Source: DATFNI01 sp963712305 (lineage in GTDB: Bacteria > Bacteroidota > Rhodothermia > Balneolales > DATFMH01). Taken from it: DNA of 64,000 nt. The translations under genes were made by a program, and so were the position numbers. The DNA lies in contig CAVQHI010000001.1 in assembly GCA_963712305.1 (NCBI GenBank), forward strand, positions 2,356,001 through 2,420,000, given 5' to 3'. Below, in pieces: positions 1 to 9,302 of the stretch. Positions within the stretch are counted from its first letter, which is position 1. Every line of letters starts with the position of its first letter. The notes beneath the pieces are model-generated. The model was not told the origin of the DNA and made no database searches. It worked only from the letters and a program-made list of their open reading frames with translations.

Positions 1-25
1 TTCTCAGAGAGGCCGCATTAATGTC

Positions 26-889
26 TCATGGACGTTCGATAGGCATACGGACCATGTTCCCCCATTCGGTCCACGATCCATCATAATTTCTGACTTTCCG
101 TACACCCAGCAGATACTTTAACACAAACCAGGTGTGGCTCGAGCGCTCCCCTATACGACAGTATGTGATGATGTAGTCATCTGAATCGATCCCATTATCA
201 TTCAGATAGATTTCCTCAAGTTCCCCGCGTGTTTTGAATGTGCCGTCGTCATTGACTGCTTTCGACCAGGGGATATTTATAGCCCCATGGATGTGTCCTC
301 CACGCAAAACGCCTTCCTGTGGATATTCCGGCATATGCAGCAATTGTCCTGTAAACTCTTGTTGCGAACGTACATCAATCATTGGGTTGGCATTTTCGAG
401 CTGATGCATTACATCGAGAACAAATGCCCGTTCCGTTTTATCATCGCGTTTTTGCAGCGGATACTTACCCGGTTTGAATTCAGGGACTTCTTTTGTGAAA
501 TCCCGGCCCTCTTCCTCCCATTTTTTGCGGCCACCATCCATGATCTTCACTTTTTCATGATTATACAGACGAAACACCCACAAAGCGTAACAAGCCCACC
601 AATTATTCTTATCCCCGTAAAAGATGACCTCTGTATCCTGCGATATTCCCTTACGCTCCATAAGCTTGCGAAAAGCATGATCATTTACATAATCACGAAT
701 AACCGGATCATTCAGCTCAGTATGCCAATCGATATTGATCGCGTTGGGTATATGCCCGGTATCGTAAAGAAGCGGATCCTCATTACATTCAACGATTCGT
801 ACGTTATCGTCATCGATGTAATCGGCAACCCAGTCTGTCGTAACCAGTACTTCGGGATTTGCGTATTCTTCAATCTTTTCTGTAGTCAT
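26..889 (-). CDS. sseA: Thiosulfate sulfurtransferase, two rhodanese domains
   Basis: A 287-residue tandem rhodanese-domain protein expected to move sulfane sulfur from thiosulfate (or a related donor) to a thiophilic acceptor in the cytoplasm. The C-terminal domain carries the catalytic cysteine at about residue 244 in CRIGERSS, the loop typical of SseA/CysA-type enzymes. The matching loop of the N-terminal domain reads YGDKNNWW with no cysteine, so that half is the usual inactive one. The domain-end motif GSWTEWGN is also present. Length is normal for two-domain rhodaneses. It is transcribed divergently from recJ across a 244-bp spacer. The family is certain; the physiological substrate is not. 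Confidence 0.9.
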   Translation of the reverse strand: MTTEKIEEYANPEVLVTTDWVADYIDDDNVRIVECNEDPLLYDTGHIPNAINIDWHTELNDPVIRDYVNDHAFRKLMERKGISQDTEVIFYGDKNNWWACYALWVFRLYNHEKVKIMDGGRKKWEEEGRDFTKEVPEFKPGKYPLQKRDDKTERAFVLDVMHQLENANPMIDVRSQQEFTGQLLHMPEYPQEGVLRGGHIHGAINIPWSKAVNDDGTFKTRGELEEIYLNDNGIDSDDYIITYCRIGERSSHTWFVLKYLLGVRKVRNYDGSWTEWGNMVRMPIERP

Positions 890-1133
890 GGATTCAGCTC
901 TTAATTTTTTGGGCGATTTGTGTTAATATGAGACAATCTACAACGGATGCTCTTTGAAAACCCTCAGGTCGTACAAAAGAATTCCACCGAAGAGTTCCTT
1001 CGGAACAATTTTTTATTGTTATGATTTTTTGCATGCCCGAACCTGGCAAGTTACTAGTGGATCGGGCTCTTGAACCGGCGTGTGTGATAGCCCCGGCTCT
1101 ATTCAAATAAAAAAAAGATAAACAGAAAAGAAA

Positions 1134-2876
1134 ATGATGACGTACCGATGGGTAGTAACTCCTGTACAAGATGAAACAACCGTAAAACGATTACAAGAAG
1201 AGCTGGGCGTGCACCCAACGATTGCCCGCCTGCTTGCGTTACGCGGCATCAACACATTTGAACTGGCCCGATCCTATTTCAGGCCTAACATATCCAAACT
1301 TCATGATCCATACCTGATGAAGGACATGGAGAAGGCTGCACCGCGTCTTGCCGATGCTATCCGTCATGGCGAGAAGGTCGTTGTCTATGGGGATTATGAT
1401 GTCGATGGGACGACAGCCACCTCTATTATGTACACTTTCTTGAAAAATTTTGGGGGAGATGTGCAGTATTATATTCCCCATCGTTTCAAAGAAGGTTACG
1501 GCATTTCGCGCGAGGGCGTCGACTTTGCTATCGAAACATCGGCCAAACTCATCCTTTCTGTTGACTGCGGAATAACAGCTCATGACGAGGCGGAATATGC
1601 CCGTGAACATGGCATAGACATGGTCATATGTGATCACCACACGGTTGGAGATACTATTCCAAACGCTTATGCCGTGCTCGATCCCAAACGCCCTGATTGT
1701 TCCTATCCATTTAATGGATTATCCGGTGCGGGCGTGGCTTTCAAACTAATCCAGGGCATCTTGCATGAGCTTGGGCTACCAGCCGAGAAAGCTTATTCCT
1801 ACCTGGACCTGGTGGCGATCTCCATCGCCTCTGACATCGTGCCGATTACAGGGGAAAACCGGATTTTGATGCGTGATGGCCTCAAACTCCTTAATGAAAA
1901 TCCGCGCCCGGGCATTCGTGCACTCCTCGACGTAATAAACCTGAAACCGGGGTGTATTACAACTACACAGATCGTCTTTTCTATTGGCCCCAGGATTAAC
2001 GCTGCCGGACGTATGGGTGATGCAAAGACCGCTGTCGAGCTGATGATCTCCGATACATATGATAATGCCATCGGCTATGCTCATGAACTGGAAGGCATCA
2101 ACCTGAAACGGCGCAGCATCGACTCGGATACAATGGAACGCGCGATGGCCATGCTGGATGAAACCTTTGATCCGGATAAATACTCTTCACTCGTTCTTCA
2201 CGACCCCGAGTGGCACCTGGGCGTTATTGGAATCGTTGCATCACGATTGGTCGACAAATACTGCCGGCCAACAATCATGCTGAGTTCTGTGGATGGCCAG
2301 ATCAAAGGTTCAGCACGGAGTATCAAGGGTTTCAATATCTATGAGGCACTAAAGGAATGTGAGGATCTTTTGGTTCAGTTCGGCGGTCATGAATACGCTG
2401 CCGGATTGACACTGAATGAGGAAGATCTGGAAGCATTCCGTGAACGCTTCAACCAGCTTGCAGTCAGGAATCTCTCTGAAGATGATCTCGTCCCGGAACT
2501 TGAAATCGATAGTGAACTTGACCTTTCACATCTTGACAGCCGGTTCTGGAAAATCCTGAGACAATTTGAACCCTTTGGTCCGTTGAACTTACGACCGGTG
2601 TTTGTCTCTAACGGATTGCGCGTGATTGGTAACCCAACAATTGTCGGAAACGGACACCTTAAATTGCGTTTAACGCAAAATGGATCATCGACATACGATG
2701 CGATTGGTTTTAACATGCATGAATACCTTCCGATGGTCAGAAGTGCAAAAAATGGCTCACTCAGCATGGTTTATGTGCTGGAAGAAAATACATGGAACAA
2801 CAAGACGACCATCCAACTCCGTTTGAAGGATATTCGCAATGAAAATGGAAGTATGGCAATAGGGGAAGATAAATGA
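1134..2876 (+). CDS. recJ: Single-stranded-DNA-specific exonuclease RecJ
   Basis: A 580-residue RecJ, the 5'-3' single-strand exonuclease of RecF-pathway recombination and mismatch or base-excision repair. The DHH-family metal motifs are visible in order: GDYDVDG near residue 88, VDCGIT near 144, and CDHH near 166. They are followed by the DHHA1-type GGH motif (QFGGHEYAAG) and a C-terminal OB-like domain. Length matches the family. Two ATGs lie side by side at 1134 and 1137; I used the first. tRNA-Phe follows on the same strand about 100 bp downstream. Confidence 0.96.
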   Translation: MMTYRWVVTPVQDETTVKRLQEELGVHPTIARLLALRGINTFELARSYFRPNISKLHDPYLMKDMEKAAPRLADAIRHGEKVVVYGDYDVDGTTATSIMYTFLKNFGGDVQYYIPHRFKEGYGISREGVDFAIETSAKLILSVDCGITAHDEAEYAREHGIDMVICDHHTVGDTIPNAYAVLDPKRPDCSYPFNGLSGAGVAFKLIQGILHELGLPAEKAYSYLDLVAISIASDIVPITGENRILMRDGLKLLNENPRPGIRALLDVINLKPGCITTTQIVFSIGPRINAAGRMGDAKTAVELMISDTYDNAIGYAHELEGINLKRRSIDSDTMERAMAMLDETFDPDKYSSLVLHDPEWHLGVIGIVASRLVDKYCRPTIMLSSVDGQIKGSARSIKGFNIYEALKECEDLLVQFGGHEYAAGLTLNEEDLEAFRERFNQLAVRNLSEDDLVPELEIDSELDLSHLDSRFWKILRQFEPFGPLNLRPVFVSNGLRVIGNPTIVGNGHLKLRLTQNGSSTYDAIGFNMHEYLPMVRSAKNGSLSMVYVLEENTWNNKTTIQLRLKDIRNENGSMAIGEDK

Positions 2877-2983
2877 GGATGAAGCGAAGCACAGGACCTT
2901 TGATTACTTCCCTTTATTCCCTAACTTCTTCTACAGAACTTTGAATAAGTTTGAAAACCCATTATATTTGATGCCTCTCAAAT

Positions 2984-3056
<73 letters not shown>

Positions 3057-3071
3057 CTTGATACTACTTTT

Positions 3072-3113
3072 AAGCAACCATAATCCCTTGCCGGGCTTGT
3101 GGTTGCTTTTTTT
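3072..3113 (+). terminator. Rho-independent terminator after tRNA-Phe
   Basis: Arms AAGCAACCA (3072-3080) and TGGTTGCTT (3100-3108) form a 9-bp stem followed by a run of seven T. It sits directly after the tRNA gene. Confidence 0.85.
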
Positions 3114-3319
3114 ATGCGGAATTGTCTGGGCTTAGGTACACACAATTTTCCCAAAAAGTGAGAAATACCTCACATGGCCTTCAAGATATATCGCCTTACT
3201 GATGTATTAGCGACTCAGTATATTCAATAAAGCTTGCAAGTTACTCTTCCAGATACTTTTCAAACTTTAAAATAAGTACTTTCCCAACGTGAGTTACTAA
3301 TCATCTTAAATACGAGAAA

Positions 3320-4015
3320 GTGAAATTCTTAAAATTATTTCCGCTACCCTTTCTTTTGGTCATATGCCTCTGCCAGATCTCTTATGCGCAGGATTGGGCC
3401 AATCTTGGTCGTTATAAAGAGGAAAACGTGAAAATAGGACTACCATCGCCAAACGAAAACAGAGTGGTGTTCATGGGTAATTCTATTACAGATTCCTGGA
3501 TTCAAACTTCACCGGATTTCTTTAAAAAAAATCCCTATGTCGATCGCGGCATTAGTGGACAAACTACACCTCAGATGCTGGTAAGGTTCAGGGCTGATGT
3601 CATCCATTTGCACCCCAAGGTAGTCGTCATTTTGGCTGGTACAAATGACATTGCTGGCAACACAGGTCCCTCTACACTTGGAATGATTGAGGATAATCTC
3701 GCTTCAATGTCTGAACTGGCTGAGGCTAATGGTATTAAAGTCGTCCTGTCTTCGGTTTTACCTGCTTACGATTATCCATGGAAACCCGGTGTACACCCGG
3801 CTGAAAAAATTGTTACACTGAATAAGTGGATAAAAAAGTACGCTCAAAAGAATGGCTTTGTATATCTGGATTATTATCCGAAGCTGGTTGATAACAGGGG
3901 TGGAATGAAGTCTGAATACTCAAAAGATGGCGTTCATCCCAATCTTGCCGGATATCAAATAATGGAGCCTATGGCAGTTAAAGCAATTCGTGAAGCCCTA
4001 AACAAAGATAAGTAG
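3320..4015 (+). CDS. Secreted SGNH/GDSL-family hydrolase
   Basis: A 231-residue exported esterase or lipase-like protein. A signal peptide (about residues 1-23, ending SYA-Q) is followed by an SGNH fold. Block I reads FMGNSITDSW, with the nucleophile at Ser55 and Asn in place of the Asp of GDSL. Block III is LAGTNDI, and block V KDGVHPN supplies Asp203 and His206. The GTG start at 3320 places the signal peptide at the N-terminus and no ATG would do so. This subfamily often acts on acetylated sugars or lysophospholipids; which applies here cannot be told. It stands alone after the tRNA terminator. Confidence 0.85.
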   Translation: MKFLKLFPLPFLLVICLCQISYAQDWANLGRYKEENVKIGLPSPNENRVVFMGNSITDSWIQTSPDFFKKNPYVDRGISGQTTPQMLVRFRADVIHLHPKVVVILAGTNDIAGNTGPSTLGMIEDNLASMSELAEANGIKVVLSSVLPAYDYPWKPGVHPAEKIVTLNKWIKKYAQKNGFVYLDYYPKLVDNRGGMKSEYSKDGVHPNLAGYQIMEPMAVKAIREALNKDK

Positions 4016-4365
4016 CGTACTAATTGATAGTATGAATCGGTGTAGAGCCTTAAGAATGAGGCGGCACCTTTGCATATGAGGTCTCTACATCACCCGACAT
4101 TGTTGAACAATATCGTTATTTTGAGTTAATCCAGTATATATTCAACTATTTAAAATCATCATATTTGAATCTGTTCAGAAGAGCAACATCAAACCAAAAA
4201 TCATTATTATGAATAAAAAATCGTTATGAAACTGAATTCATTGGTTATTATATGCATATTTGCTTTACTTTTTGTCGAAAAAGTCGATCATCAACAGGGA
4301 CAGAGGCAAAATGAATTCGGTTAAAACGACATAATTTTGCCTTATGCAATAATCAGATACTAGTT
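4016..4365. other. Intergenic region, 350 bp, possible 32-codon ORF
   Basis: An AT-rich spacer between the SGNH hydrolase and the response regulator. It likely holds the promoter of the regulator. A 32-codon ORF at 4226-4324 (+) encodes a short hydrophobic stretch (SLVIICIFALLFV) and a polar tail. It could be a tiny membrane peptide or chance, and I do not call it a gene. Confidence 0.4.
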
Positions 4366-4740
4366 ATGAGTGAACCAAAAGGAATTATGATTGTTGAAGA
4401 CGAGATGTTGCTATCACTCGTCTATGAAAATTACATCAAGAAGATGGGCTGGAAGACATTAGGTAAATTTGTTGACGGCAAATCAGCTATACAGGGTGTC
4501 AAAGACCTAAATCCGGATCTCATTCTTATGGATATCTTTCTTAAAGGTGATTTGGACGGTATCGATACCATGAAACAAATCAGAGGATTTTCGGAGGCTC
4601 CCGTTATTTATATCACGGGAAATTCTGACCATCATCATGCCGAGCGCGCCAAAGATACCAGTTATGTCGATTACCTGATCAAACCCATCACTCTCGATGA
4701 TCTTAAGACTGCCGTAGTAAAGCTTGAGCAGGAATCGTAG
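4366..4740 (+). CDS. Single-domain response regulator
   Basis: A 124-residue CheY-like receiver with no output domain. The acidic pocket is E11/D12, the phospho-acceptor is Asp56 in LILMDIFL, the switch Thr84 lies in YITGNS, and Lys106 in LIKP. All the residues needed for phosphorylation are there. No histidine kinase lies nearby, so its partner is encoded elsewhere. The MDIFLKGDLDGI segment resembles receivers of the hybrid PAS-kinase phosphorelay type, but this gives no target. A minus-strand terminator separates it from the convergent secreted-protein gene. Confidence 0.92.
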   Translation: MSEPKGIMIVEDEMLLSLVYENYIKKMGWKTLGKFVDGKSAIQGVKDLNPDLILMDIFLKGDLDGIDTMKQIRGFSEAPVIYITGNSDHHHAERAKDTSYVDYLIKPITLDDLKTAVVKLEQES

Positions 4741-4762
4741 TCATCCGGAGCCGGCTTTAAAC

Positions 4763-4796
4763 AAAAAAGGGCCGGTACCCCGCTAATACCAGCCCC
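4763..4796 (-). terminator. Terminator of the convergent secreted-protein gene
   Basis: On the minus strand GGGCTGGTA (4795-4787) pairs with TACCGGCCC (4777-4769) with one G-U pair, followed by six T (4768-4763). It lies 20 nt past the stop of the gene ending at 4817. Confidence 0.8.
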
Positions 4797-4816
4797 TATT
4801 ATTCCTTAGCTCTTTT

Positions 4817-6340
4817 TTATCGAATAAGCAGCATTTTGCGAATCTGGCTAAATCCGTCTGTTTGCAAACGGTAGAAGTAGATGCCGCTTGCCAACTGTGA
4901 AGCATTGAAACGAACTACGTACACGCCTGCACCTTGTGCCTGATTGACCAGAGTGCTAACATGGCGTCCGGTTAAATCATACACCGTCAACCGTACATTG
5001 CCTGTTTTTGCGAGCTTATACTGAATGACCGTGCTTGGGTTGAACGGGTTCGGATAGTTTTGAAGCAGTTCAAACCGTGTTGGTGTACTGGCTACCGGCT
5101 TGTCAATTGGTGTGGAAACATCGGTAGGTCTTGTTTGGGTATAGGTATTCGTTACTGAAACGAAATCTACCCAGGATGTACCAAACCAATACTGAGTATT
5201 CATTTTTACTTCATTTCCGTTACTATCGAATGTCGAGACGCTTCTGTAGATGCCAACCCATTGACTGCCATCCCACTCCTGATAGAGATACTCCGTCACT
5301 TGGTTGTTTGAATTGTAGCTATAAACCGTTTGATATTGGTTTATCCAGTTGCTTCCATCCCTCGCTTCTACGAGAACTGAAGCAAAATCAAACATGCCTG
5401 TACTAGAATGATAGGTAATGGTCGTTCTAGTTGAATCCACCCAATTGCCGCCTTTTTGGTATTGCTCGAGAATCTGGCTGATTCGCATGTTGGAATCATA
5501 TGTGTAGGTATATTTCGCACTATCTGCCCATTGACCGTTATTTGGCACCTGGTAAGTTTCAGTCTCAATATTATTATCACCATTCAACGTGTAAACATAG
5601 CGTTCTTCGTCAACCCAATTGCTGCCATCCCAAGTCTGATACAATTCCATTGTAGGGAATACGCCTTGCGCATAAGTATAGGTTGTTCGGTCGTAATTCA
5701 CCCAGTCAGACATTCCCCAATTCTGGTTGAGCACCTCGGTATCACGATCCTGACTATCATAGGTTGTGGCTGTTCTGTTGTCATTTACCCAGGAACCACT
5801 TAGCATATGTTGGGAATATCTCTCTGTTTCTAAATTCGACGAATTATAGGCGTAAATCGTCTGGCTCTGCTCCTGGAATGACTTCGTGCCCTTGTCCCAT
5901 AGTGACGTCAAATCTTTAGTAACATTGAAATTACTGTCATATTCATATTGATCAAGTGATGAATTTTCAAACATACTTGTAGTGTCATTGTAAGTTTTGT
6001 ACAAGACCTTTGTGTGATCATCATTTGTGTTATATGCGTAAAAGGTCTGGTTTACAAGAGTCTTAGAACCCGGAAACAAAGCAAAAGTTGTGTCCTGTGA
6101 AGATTCGAGCCACCATGAAGCAACAGCTGAGTTCATTGGTACCCTGGCATTCATATTCTTTACCAAACCACGCAGCCCCTCAGCTGGTATAGTGTTAGCT
6201 CTGGGAATATGAATTTTTGATACTACACGCGATAAGGAATTCGTAACATCTGAGCCTGTCGACTGCGCTTGCACCATCGCCACAGAAATCAGAATTACGA
6301 AACCAGAAAGCAGATACCTGAATTTGTTAACACTTAACAT
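4817..6340 (-). CDS. Secreted YD-like repeat protein with T9SS sorting domain
   Basis: A 507-residue exported protein. It has a signal peptide (residues 1-25, ending VQAQ), then from about residue 75 to 400 a series of imperfect repeats of roughly 45 residues built on (Y/W)DGSxWV ... YTYDSNxN. The protein ends in a type IX secretion sorting domain: LLQNYPNPFNPST, then VRLTVYDLTGR, then LASGIYFYRL, then RKMLLIR. The repeats resemble those of YD/RHS-like surface proteins, though weakly. It is probably attached to or released from the outer membrane by T9SS. No catalytic motif was seen, so its role is unknown. Confidence 0.8.
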   Translation of the reverse strand: MLSVNKFRYLLSGFVILISVAMVQAQSTGSDVTNSLSRVVSKIHIPRANTIPAEGLRGLVKNMNARVPMNSAVASWWLESSQDTTFALFPGSKTLVNQTFYAYNTNDDHTKVLYKTYNDTTSMFENSSLDQYEYDSNFNVTKDLTSLWDKGTKSFQEQSQTIYAYNSSNLETERYSQHMLSGSWVNDNRTATTYDSQDRDTEVLNQNWGMSDWVNYDRTTYTYAQGVFPTMELYQTWDGSNWVDEERYVYTLNGDNNIETETYQVPNNGQWADSAKYTYTYDSNMRISQILEQYQKGGNWVDSTRTTITYHSSTGMFDFASVLVEARDGSNWINQYQTVYSYNSNNQVTEYLYQEWDGSQWVGIYRSVSTFDSNGNEVKMNTQYWFGTSWVDFVSVTNTYTQTRPTDVSTPIDKPVASTPTRFELLQNYPNPFNPSTVIQYKLAKTGNVRLTVYDLTGRHVSTLVNQAQGAGVYVVRFNASQLASGIYFYRLQTDGFSQIRKMLLIR

Positions 6341-6624
6341 AAATCCTCCACAATTATCTTGATAGAATTGCTATAAACTTCTTTTGAGATAAGGAATACG
6401 CAGATATGATAATGAAAACAGACATCTGCGCGTATATAATGTTTTCTAATAATTCTCTGAATATTAAGATACTGTAAATCAATCTGTTAACACATTTTTA
6501 ACTCATTATATTCCTCCAGCCTGAGATATGTAACCATTAAAAAGCTTCCCCTCATGATATCTTGTTAAATTCTTTCGATATTAAGCCTGTATTGATTGTT
6601 ATGATGCTCAAATAATCTCACTTT

Positions 6625-7398
6625 ATGTACCGGGTTCAACTGCAAAATTTTGAAGGTCCCCTTGACTTGTTGCTGTTCTTCATCAAGAGGGATGAGCTCG
6701 ACATCTACGATATCCCCATCTCTTATATCACAGAGAAATTCCTGGAATACATCCATTTTTTAGAGGAGCTGGACCTTAACGTGGCCAGTGAATTCATATT
6801 GATGGCAAGTACGCTCATGGCTATCAAGGCCAAAATGATGCTGCCCCGTGATGAAGACGCTTTTGAAGACGACCCGGAAGCCGACCCGCGTTTCGAACTC
6901 GTACAGGCTTTGCTTGAGTACAAACGGTACCGCGAGATGGCAGAGGAGTTACATGTAATGGATGTTCAAAACCGCCAGTTCTATTACCGGGGAAATCGAG
7001 AAGCTGATATTCTCGAGCCGGAAGTGGATAGTGGTGAGGTCTTGCGCGACATCACTCTGTTTGATTTGATGACAGCCTTTAAAAAAGTGATGACCGAATC
7101 TGTCCGTGAAGAGATCTATCACAACGTAGAAAGGGTCCCTACCAACATCGAAGAGCAGAGTATTTTTGTTATCGATTATTTGCGAAAAACAGGACGTCAA
7201 TCTTTTAGGGGACTTTGCGAAGGTATCGTTCATCGAATTAAACTTGTCGTCACATTTCTCGCTATCCTGGAACTGATCAAAGAGAGAACACTACAACTGC
7301 TCATCGGCGAAAACCCTACCGATTTTCACCTTGAACTTAACCCTGATATTGATCCTGACAAAGCGATTCAGGAGCACCGGGATAAAATGCCTCAGTAG
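6625..7398 (+). CDS. scpA: Segregation and condensation protein A
   Basis: A 257-residue ScpA kleisin, which bridges the Smc heads and recruits ScpB in chromosome condensation. The N-terminal Smc-binding helix block (FEGPLDLLLFFIKRDELDIYDIPI) is near-consensus, as are LDLNVASEFILMASTLMAIKAKMMLP and the C-terminal winged-helix segment VVTFLAILELIKE. Length is normal. scpB is not next to it, unlike in many genomes. Confidence 0.95.
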   Translation: MYRVQLQNFEGPLDLLLFFIKRDELDIYDIPISYITEKFLEYIHFLEELDLNVASEFILMASTLMAIKAKMMLPRDEDAFEDDPEADPRFELVQALLEYKRYREMAEELHVMDVQNRQFYYRGNREADILEPEVDSGEVLRDITLFDLMTAFKKVMTESVREEIYHNVERVPTNIEEQSIFVIDYLRKTGRQSFRGLCEGIVHRIKLVVTFLAILELIKERTLQLLIGENPTDFHLELNPDIDPDKAIQEHRDKMPQ

Positions 7399-7883
7399 AC
7401 GGAGCTGATATCTTCTCCAAAAGCTAAATCCCCCGAATTTTTCGATGCTTCAACTGAATATCAGTATAGTTCATTTCTTCTATTTTTTCTGAGATTTGAA
7501 ATATGAAATCATTCTGTTATTCGTCTCTCGATTTAATATGAAATGTGTTTTCATATTCATCATGAAAAACGCATCTACTAATTATATGTAATTACAATAA
7601 TATCAATTAAATAATAACTTTAAAATAATCTCGATACTTAGATTACATTTTTGAATTATATAAAATATTTCGTAGTGTTAAATAGCAAATAAAACAATAA
7701 ATTTATAGATAAATAATTAAAAATTATACATTTACATGTGTGTGCGAAATCACAAAAAATGCCATCCCCCTTTTGTGAATGAACGAATTACTTGATAAAT
7801 GGCTTTAAAAATCTATTACTTGTGTGAAACACATTACTAATCAAAAATCGAACAAATACGAGGGCTAAACAGATACGAATATA
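7399..7883. other. AT-rich intergenic region upstream of the porin/Opu block
   Basis: A 485-bp stretch, very rich in A and T, with no credible ORF and no clear hairpin. It is the likely promoter region for the outer-membrane protein and betaine transporter genes. I recognise no defined operator. Confidence 0.5.
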
Positions 7884-9254
7884 ATGTCGCAATTTATAAT
7901 ATATTATAGACGTATATTAACATTTATTTCGAAAATTATAACAACTCTAAAAACTACACTTCTTAATAAACCGACTTTAACAATTTCAGGGATTTTGACC
8001 CTGACTCTTTTCTTCCAACCCATTCATACTCAAGCTGCTAAATTGTTGGATTCCGGTAATAACATCAACTCTGATTCCACCCGGGTTAAGAAAGAAAAAA
8101 AGAAAAAAAAGGATAATGATGAAGATAAACCTCATTTTAAAATAGGTGGGGCGCTCCGGTATAACCTGTTTGTACAGGATTACAAGGGAAATATAACTCA
8201 GAACGATTACCAGATGACGTTCGATACATGGCGCATCAATGTCACCGGCAGTTATGACGATATCGACCTTGTGTTTGAGTATCGTTTTTATCCCACTTTT
8301 AACACAAATTTCATTAAAAAGGGATACCTGGGATATCACTTCTCAAAATCTTCGAGCATACAGTTTGGTGTCACGCAAGTCCCCTTTGGTAATCTAACAT
8401 ACACCTCTCACAGCTGGTGGTTCCAGATCCCCTATTATTTCGGTCTTGAAGATAACTGGGACATGGGTCTTAAATATATCTACAAGAAAAAGAACTGGGA
8501 TGTCATGCTGGCCTACTTTGTTCAGCCCGAGCCTTCAGGTCCGGCTTACGGAGCGGCTTCGTTTGGTGTAGGTGGACCGGGACGCTATTCATATGACATC
8601 ATTCCTGTAACGGGATCAAAACCATGGGATTATGTCTTGGGTGAAAACGGTGTCCCACAGTCGAATGAAGAACGCCATACGATCAATGCTCGTGTCGCAT
8701 ATACCTTTGATCATGGTAACCTGGGCAATACCACGATTGGTGCATCCGGCATGGTTGGCGGCTTATACAATATAAAATTACACAAATCCGGAACTCGCTC
8801 AGCTTTTTCGTTACATCTCAATGGAAACTACGGCCGGTTTAATCTTAAAACCGAGTATGTGTATTACAACTACGACGGTTATAACGATCTCGGCCAAAAA
8901 ACACCTTTTGTTTATATGGCAGCCTATGGAGATCCATATCCGGTTGCATCGGAAGCCAATACCTATGTCGCCGGATTGAGTTATGGTTTACCCGTTGATT
9001 TTGGTCCCATCTCAAAGCTGACCTTTTATAACGACTATGGATATGTGGATAAAACAAACAAAAAATATTATGACACCCAATTCAATGTTTTGGGATTCAT
9101 GGTAACAGCAGGTGATGTGTACACCTACTTCGATATCGCATCGGGCAAAAATCAGCCCTGGCTCACCAGAAGCTTTGGCAAAGGACTTGGTCCCGGACAG
9201 AAGAATGCGCCCTGGAATACGAGATTCAATATCAATATTGGATTCTATTTCTAA
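7884..9254 (+). CDS. Outer-membrane beta-barrel protein (porin-like)
   Basis: A 456-residue protein with an export signal in the first 50 or so residues (hydrophobic LTISGILTLTLFF, then THTQA-like cleavage). A highly basic and acidic linker (KKEKKKKKDNDEDK) follows, then alternating aromatic strands typical of an outer-membrane barrel, ending in the terminal aromatic strand NTRFNINIGFYF. The annotated start gives an unusually long N-region, so an internal start is possible. Only 48 bp separate it from the betaine transporter ATPase on the same strand, suggesting co-transcription and a role as the outer-membrane entry route for the same solute. That role is inference. Confidence 0.75.
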   Translation: MSQFIIYYRRILTFISKIITTLKTTLLNKPTLTISGILTLTLFFQPIHTQAAKLLDSGNNINSDSTRVKKEKKKKKDNDEDKPHFKIGGALRYNLFVQDYKGNITQNDYQMTFDTWRINVTGSYDDIDLVFEYRFYPTFNTNFIKKGYLGYHFSKSSSIQFGVTQVPFGNLTYTSHSWWFQIPYYFGLEDNWDMGLKYIYKKKNWDVMLAYFVQPEPSGPAYGAASFGVGGPGRYSYDIIPVTGSKPWDYVLGENGVPQSNEERHTINARVAYTFDHGNLGNTTIGASGMVGGLYNIKLHKSGTRSAFSLHLNGNYGRFNLKTEYVYYNYDGYNDLGQKTPFVYMAAYGDPYPVASEANTYVAGLSYGLPVDFGPISKLTFYNDYGYVDKTNKKYYDTQFNVLGFMVTAGDVYTYFDIASGKNQPWLTRSFGKGLGPGQKNAPWNTRFNINIGFYF

Positions 9255-9302
9255 ACAGCATCAAAACCAACATCAACAGTTAGTCAGTATAGTTCTTTTA
9301 CA

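Noticed and set aside
287..904. 205-codon ORF on the plus strand
   Set aside because: Lies wholly opposite the sulfurtransferase gene, no domain, odd composition; a shadow frame.
4226..4324. 32-codon hydrophobic ORF
   Set aside because: No ribosome-binding site and no homology I recognise; kept as a note only.
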